A DNA stretch of 10,427 nt, from the NCBI GenBank assembly GCA_002317225.1, contig DCIW01000165.1:1-10427 (forward strand), read 5' to 3'. This DNA comes from Prevotellaceae bacterium UBA1716 (lineage in GTDB: Bacteria; Bacteroidota; Bacteroidia; Bacteroidales; Bacteroidaceae). The position numbers and the translations under genes are program-made. Shown here one piece after another: positions 8,328 through 10,427 of this stretch; within the stretch, counting starts at the first letter, position 1; each line of letters begins with the position of its first letter. Under the pieces are notes generated by a model that was not told where the DNA came from, did not search any database, and was given only the letters and a program-made list of their open reading frames with translations.

Positions 8328-10268
8328 TTATTTGTTATATATTTTTTTAGTTTTGCCGTTCTTATACCTTATTATATTTATACCTTTTTGTGGACCATCA
8401 AGTTTGAATCCGTTAGGCGAATAATAAGTTGCATTACTTTCATTAGTTTCGTCATCCTTATTAAGAGTTGCAATACCATCTGCTACTGAGCCTTCAAGTG
8501 TTACAGACTTCAAATAAAGTGTTTGAGTTGAACCTGCAGAATTGATGCATACAAGACGAATATGTGCTGGGTCTATCTTCTCGCCATTTTCGTCAACCAT
8601 ATCATGAAGGTCGATACTGCACTCTTTTAATAATCCAACATTCAACTTATAATAATGTTCGAAGAAGTTTACATTATTTTGGTTGTCGTAGACTCTAATG
8701 AACGTGTTCTTTTGAGCAGCCTTTGCGAATGTTATCTTAAGATATTGATATTTGCTGAGGTCAATACCTTCTACATTATTGAATCTCCATCCTTGACAAC
8801 CATTCTGGAGGAATGTAAGAGTAGACATTGCAGATGCGTGCTTTGCTGTATTTGACACAGATGCATCAGTAATAGGATTAAAGATGTATGGATCGAACCA
8901 ATCGTTTGAACGCTCAAATGGATCCTCTGGATATTCGATGAACTGATAACGCTCAAAACTTGGATAGTTTTCCTTTGCATAATCAGCATACCATTCGAAA
9001 CATGCCTTACCACATGCATCCATTGGGTCAAGACCATTTGCTTCCATTGCTTTTGAAAAAGCAGGAGTGACAGTCTTGTAACTACTATTCTTATATGTAT
9101 CCCAATCGAAGTAACAATGGCTTCCGGAGAGCGTCATTGATACGTTTCCATAGAAATCCTTAACTTGTTTGAAAGCCTTGCCCCACTTAGAAGTTGTGGC
9201 TGTGGCCCATGTACCATAGTTGGAAGTTACCCACTGGCCACTTTCATTATAATGTCCTGTTCCTTCTTTTTCTGGACTCCAGTCAATCTCTGTGATTACG
9301 ATAGGGTTAGTACGAATCATAGGAATGCTACGACCGAAAGCATTCTTGCCACTTTCAACATTGTAGCTGTTATCGCTCAAACTATACCAACCTGGGTAGT
9401 CGTGAACTGCATAGCCGATATTGTTGAGAGGGTCTGTGATAGGGTATTTTGCATAAGGGCGATATTCCTGTTGCCAAATACCACCTGGAATCCAAATGAT
9501 TCCCTTGAAACCATTGGCACGAATCTTATCAACAATTGGCTGGAAGAAATCATGCATACGCTTGTCATCGTTTGTGTTACCTGAAGCATTCTGAATATTT
9601 ACAGGTTCGTTTGCAAGCTCTATACCAATGTGACCATAATACTTCAAGATTGAGTCGTTCTTTGTTACTCGATCCCAAACATCAATAAGGAAATCTTGAT
9701 AGTATGTGCCAACCCTGATGTTTCCTGGACATACGCCAGGTGGTCGCATGATGACATACATACCATTTCTGAGACTCTGCTGAGCGATTCTCCAATAAAG
9801 AGTTTTGAGATATTTAGTAAGACGAGCTCCTGAATAGTGATAAACATTAGCTTCGCCACTCACTTCCTGACCAAGTGGGTCGTAAGTCTTTCCGCCACTT
9901 TGAGTAAAACCAGCCATCTTCACATTGTTGTCATTAGTCCAACATGGGTCAAGGTGAAGACGGAAGAGATTACAATATGCTCCTTGTGTGCTATCTGTTT
10001 CAGCCTTAAAAAGTCGGTTGAAATAAGTAACACAATTACTAACATTTGCATCGGTTGCTGAGGTTCCCCAACGATTGTTATTGAACCAAGGACTTGGTGT
10101 GTCCATGATACCATGAAGCACAACCTTGTTACCAGCCTGATCTCGCAACTGATTTCCGTCCACATGGATTGGAGGTAATTTGCCATAGTTAGGTTGGGCA
10201 TAAGAAATAGAATTTGCCAACCAGAAACTAAGGCTCAAAAGTGAGACAATAGTAAAAAGTCTTTTCAT
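8328..10268 (-). CDS. Secreted glycoside hydrolase family 5 enzyme with C-terminal beta-sandwich
   Basis: Predicted endo-acting glycanase of clan GH-A (retaining TIM barrel), cutting a beta-1,4-type glycan such as a beta-glucan or mannan; the exact substrate cannot be read from sequence. A signal peptide (1-24, SYA|Q) precedes a domain opening with HVDGNQLRDQAGNKVVLHG (35-53), typical of GH5. Family landmarks are present: R103 in LFRLHLD, acid/base E221 in ELANEP, H289 in AVHDYPGW and nucleophile E327 in VITEIDW. The barrel spans about 33-440. A beta-sandwich region (about 455-595, GWRFNNVEGIDLSKYQYLKI) looks like a CBM-type module. The tail (613-646, KGINIIRYKNGKTKKIYNK) matches that of the next gene product. 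It is the first gene of a two-gene operon under the promoter at 10391-10398, with a leader of about 115 nt. GH5 subfamily is not assigned. Confidence 0.96.
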   Translation of the reverse strand: MKRLFTIVSLLSLSFWLANSISYAQPNYGKLPPIHVDGNQLRDQAGNKVVLHGIMDTPSPWFNNNRWGTSATDANVSNCVTYFNRLFKAETDSTQGAYCNLFRLHLDPCWTNDNNVKMAGFTQSGGKTYDPLGQEVSGEANVYHYSGARLTKYLKTLYWRIAQQSLRNGMYVIMRPPGVCPGNIRVGTYYQDFLIDVWDRVTKNDSILKYYGHIGIELANEPVNIQNASGNTNDDKRMHDFFQPIVDKIRANGFKGIIWIPGGIWQQEYRPYAKYPITDPLNNIGYAVHDYPGWYSLSDNSYNVESGKNAFGRSIPMIRTNPIVITEIDWSPEKEGTGHYNESGQWVTSNYGTWATATTSKWGKAFKQVKDFYGNVSMTLSGSHCYFDWDTYKNSSYKTVTPAFSKAMEANGLDPMDACGKACFEWYADYAKENYPSFERYQFIEYPEDPFERSNDWFDPYIFNPITDASVSNTAKHASAMSTLTFLQNGCQGWRFNNVEGIDLSKYQYLKITFAKAAQKNTFIRVYDNQNNVNFFEHYYKLNVGLLKECSIDLHDMVDENGEKIDPAHIRLVCINSAGSTQTLYLKSVTLEGSVADGIATLNKDDETNESNATYYSPNGFKLDGPQKGINIIRYKNGKTKKIYNK

Positions 10269-10384
10269 AAAAAATGTTTAATTGATTCGTATGATTAATT
10301 CGTAAGAATTATATTTTGATTCGTTTCAATAATTCGTTGTCTTTGAATGAAGACAGGTTTGTTTAATGATTCGTCTTATAAAAG
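10269..10384 (-). promoter_or_regulatory. GH5 operon leader with five ACGAAT hexamers
   Basis: The stretch between the inferred start site and the GH5 ATG is AT-rich and carries five ACGAAT copies on the minus strand at 10285-10290, 10298-10303, 10319-10324, 10332-10337 and 10369-10374. The first four form two similar 20-bp units (10284-10303 and 10318-10337, 17 of 20 identical), each with two hexamers 13 bases apart; the units start 34 bases apart. They lie downstream of the -7 box, so they could act in the RNA or as DNA sites for a regulator such as the HTCS. Function is unknown. Confidence 0.6.
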
Positions 10385-10390
10385 ATGCTG

Positions 10391-10398
10391 CAAAGGTA
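10391..10398 (-). promoter_or_regulatory. Promoter -7 box of the GH5/three-module operon
   Basis: The minus strand reads TACCTTTGCAGCAT, a perfect TAnnTTTG box, putting the start site near 10384. No -33 TTTG is seen at the usual distance, which would fit a promoter that needs an activator such as the HTCS. The box is one arm of the inverted repeat at 10385-10421. Confidence 0.65.
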
Positions 10399-10407
10399 CG
10401 AGAAATA

Positions 10408-10415
10408 TACCTTTG
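10408..10415 (+). promoter_or_regulatory. Rightward -7 box reading out of the window
   Basis: The plus strand reads TACCTTTGCAGCAT, identical to the GH5 promoter box. Its transcript would start near 10422 and leave the window, implying a divergently transcribed gene or small RNA just to the right. Nothing downstream is visible to confirm it. Confidence 0.5.
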
Positions 10416-10427
10416 CAGCATTTAAAC

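Larger units (their letters stand above)
10385..10421. repeat. Perfect 14-bp inverted repeat made of two opposed promoter boxes
   Basis: ATGCTGCAAAGGTA (10385-10398) and its exact reverse complement (10408-10421) flank a 9-base spacer. Each arm contains a full TAnnTTTG box reading away from the other, so the element is a compact divergent promoter. The identity extends 6 bases past the -7 box on each side, beyond what the promoter consensus requires. Confidence 0.9.

Noticed and set aside
9165..9584. 139-codon plus-strand ORF antisense to the GH5 gene
   Set aside because: It lies wholly within the GH5 catalytic domain, including the codons for E221 and E327, and has no recognisable domain or promoter. 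It is a shadow of the real gene.
10385..10421. Invertible promoter (phase-variable switch)
   Set aside because: The two arms are only 9 bases apart, too close to flank an invertible segment, and no invertase gene is visible. Opposed promoter boxes explain the symmetry.

Overview
This window looks like a chromosomal carbohydrate-utilisation locus from a member of the Bacteroidota, most likely of the Prevotella/Segatella group. Four observations support this. There is a hybrid two-component system (HTCS) regulator of the Bacteroidota type. Promoter boxes of the form TAnnTTTG appear upstream of every gene start. No Shine-Dalgarno sequences are visible. Two secreted proteins end in a short C-terminal motif of the kind seen on Prevotella extracellular proteins. 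The species assignment is inference.

All full-length genes lie on the minus strand, so the locus reads from right to left. At the right end (10385-10421) a perfect 14-bp inverted repeat carries two opposed promoter boxes. One drives the locus and the other points out of the window, suggesting a divergent neighbour. Next comes a leader of about 115 nt containing five ACGAAT hexamers (minus strand). It is followed by a secreted glycoside hydrolase family 5 enzyme with a C-terminal beta-sandwich (8328-10268). After a 42-bp gap with no terminator there is a 1114-residue secreted protein (4941-8285) with three repeated beta-sandwich, carbohydrate-binding-like modules separated by helical linkers. 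A strong terminator (4843-4878) ends this two-gene operon. The HTCS gene (693-4742) follows with its own promoter.

The left 690 bases hold no complete gene. They contain three tandem 22-bp palindromic units just past the HTCS stop (611-676), a bidirectional terminator (475-507), and an apparent stand-alone plus-strand transcript of about 270 nt (about 233-507) that is a candidate small RNA. A second, leftward promoter leads to the first five codons of another gene that runs off the left edge (1-17).

Working model, by inference: the HTCS senses a glycan fragment in the periplasm and activates the GH5/three-module operon, whose products cut and hold a beta-linked glycan outside the cytoplasm. 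The window has no SusC/SusD pair, so this is either an incomplete view of a polysaccharide utilisation locus or a simpler enzyme-plus-binding-protein unit. The least-explained parts are the three-module protein, the candidate small RNA and the repeat structures in the leader and the left intergenic region.
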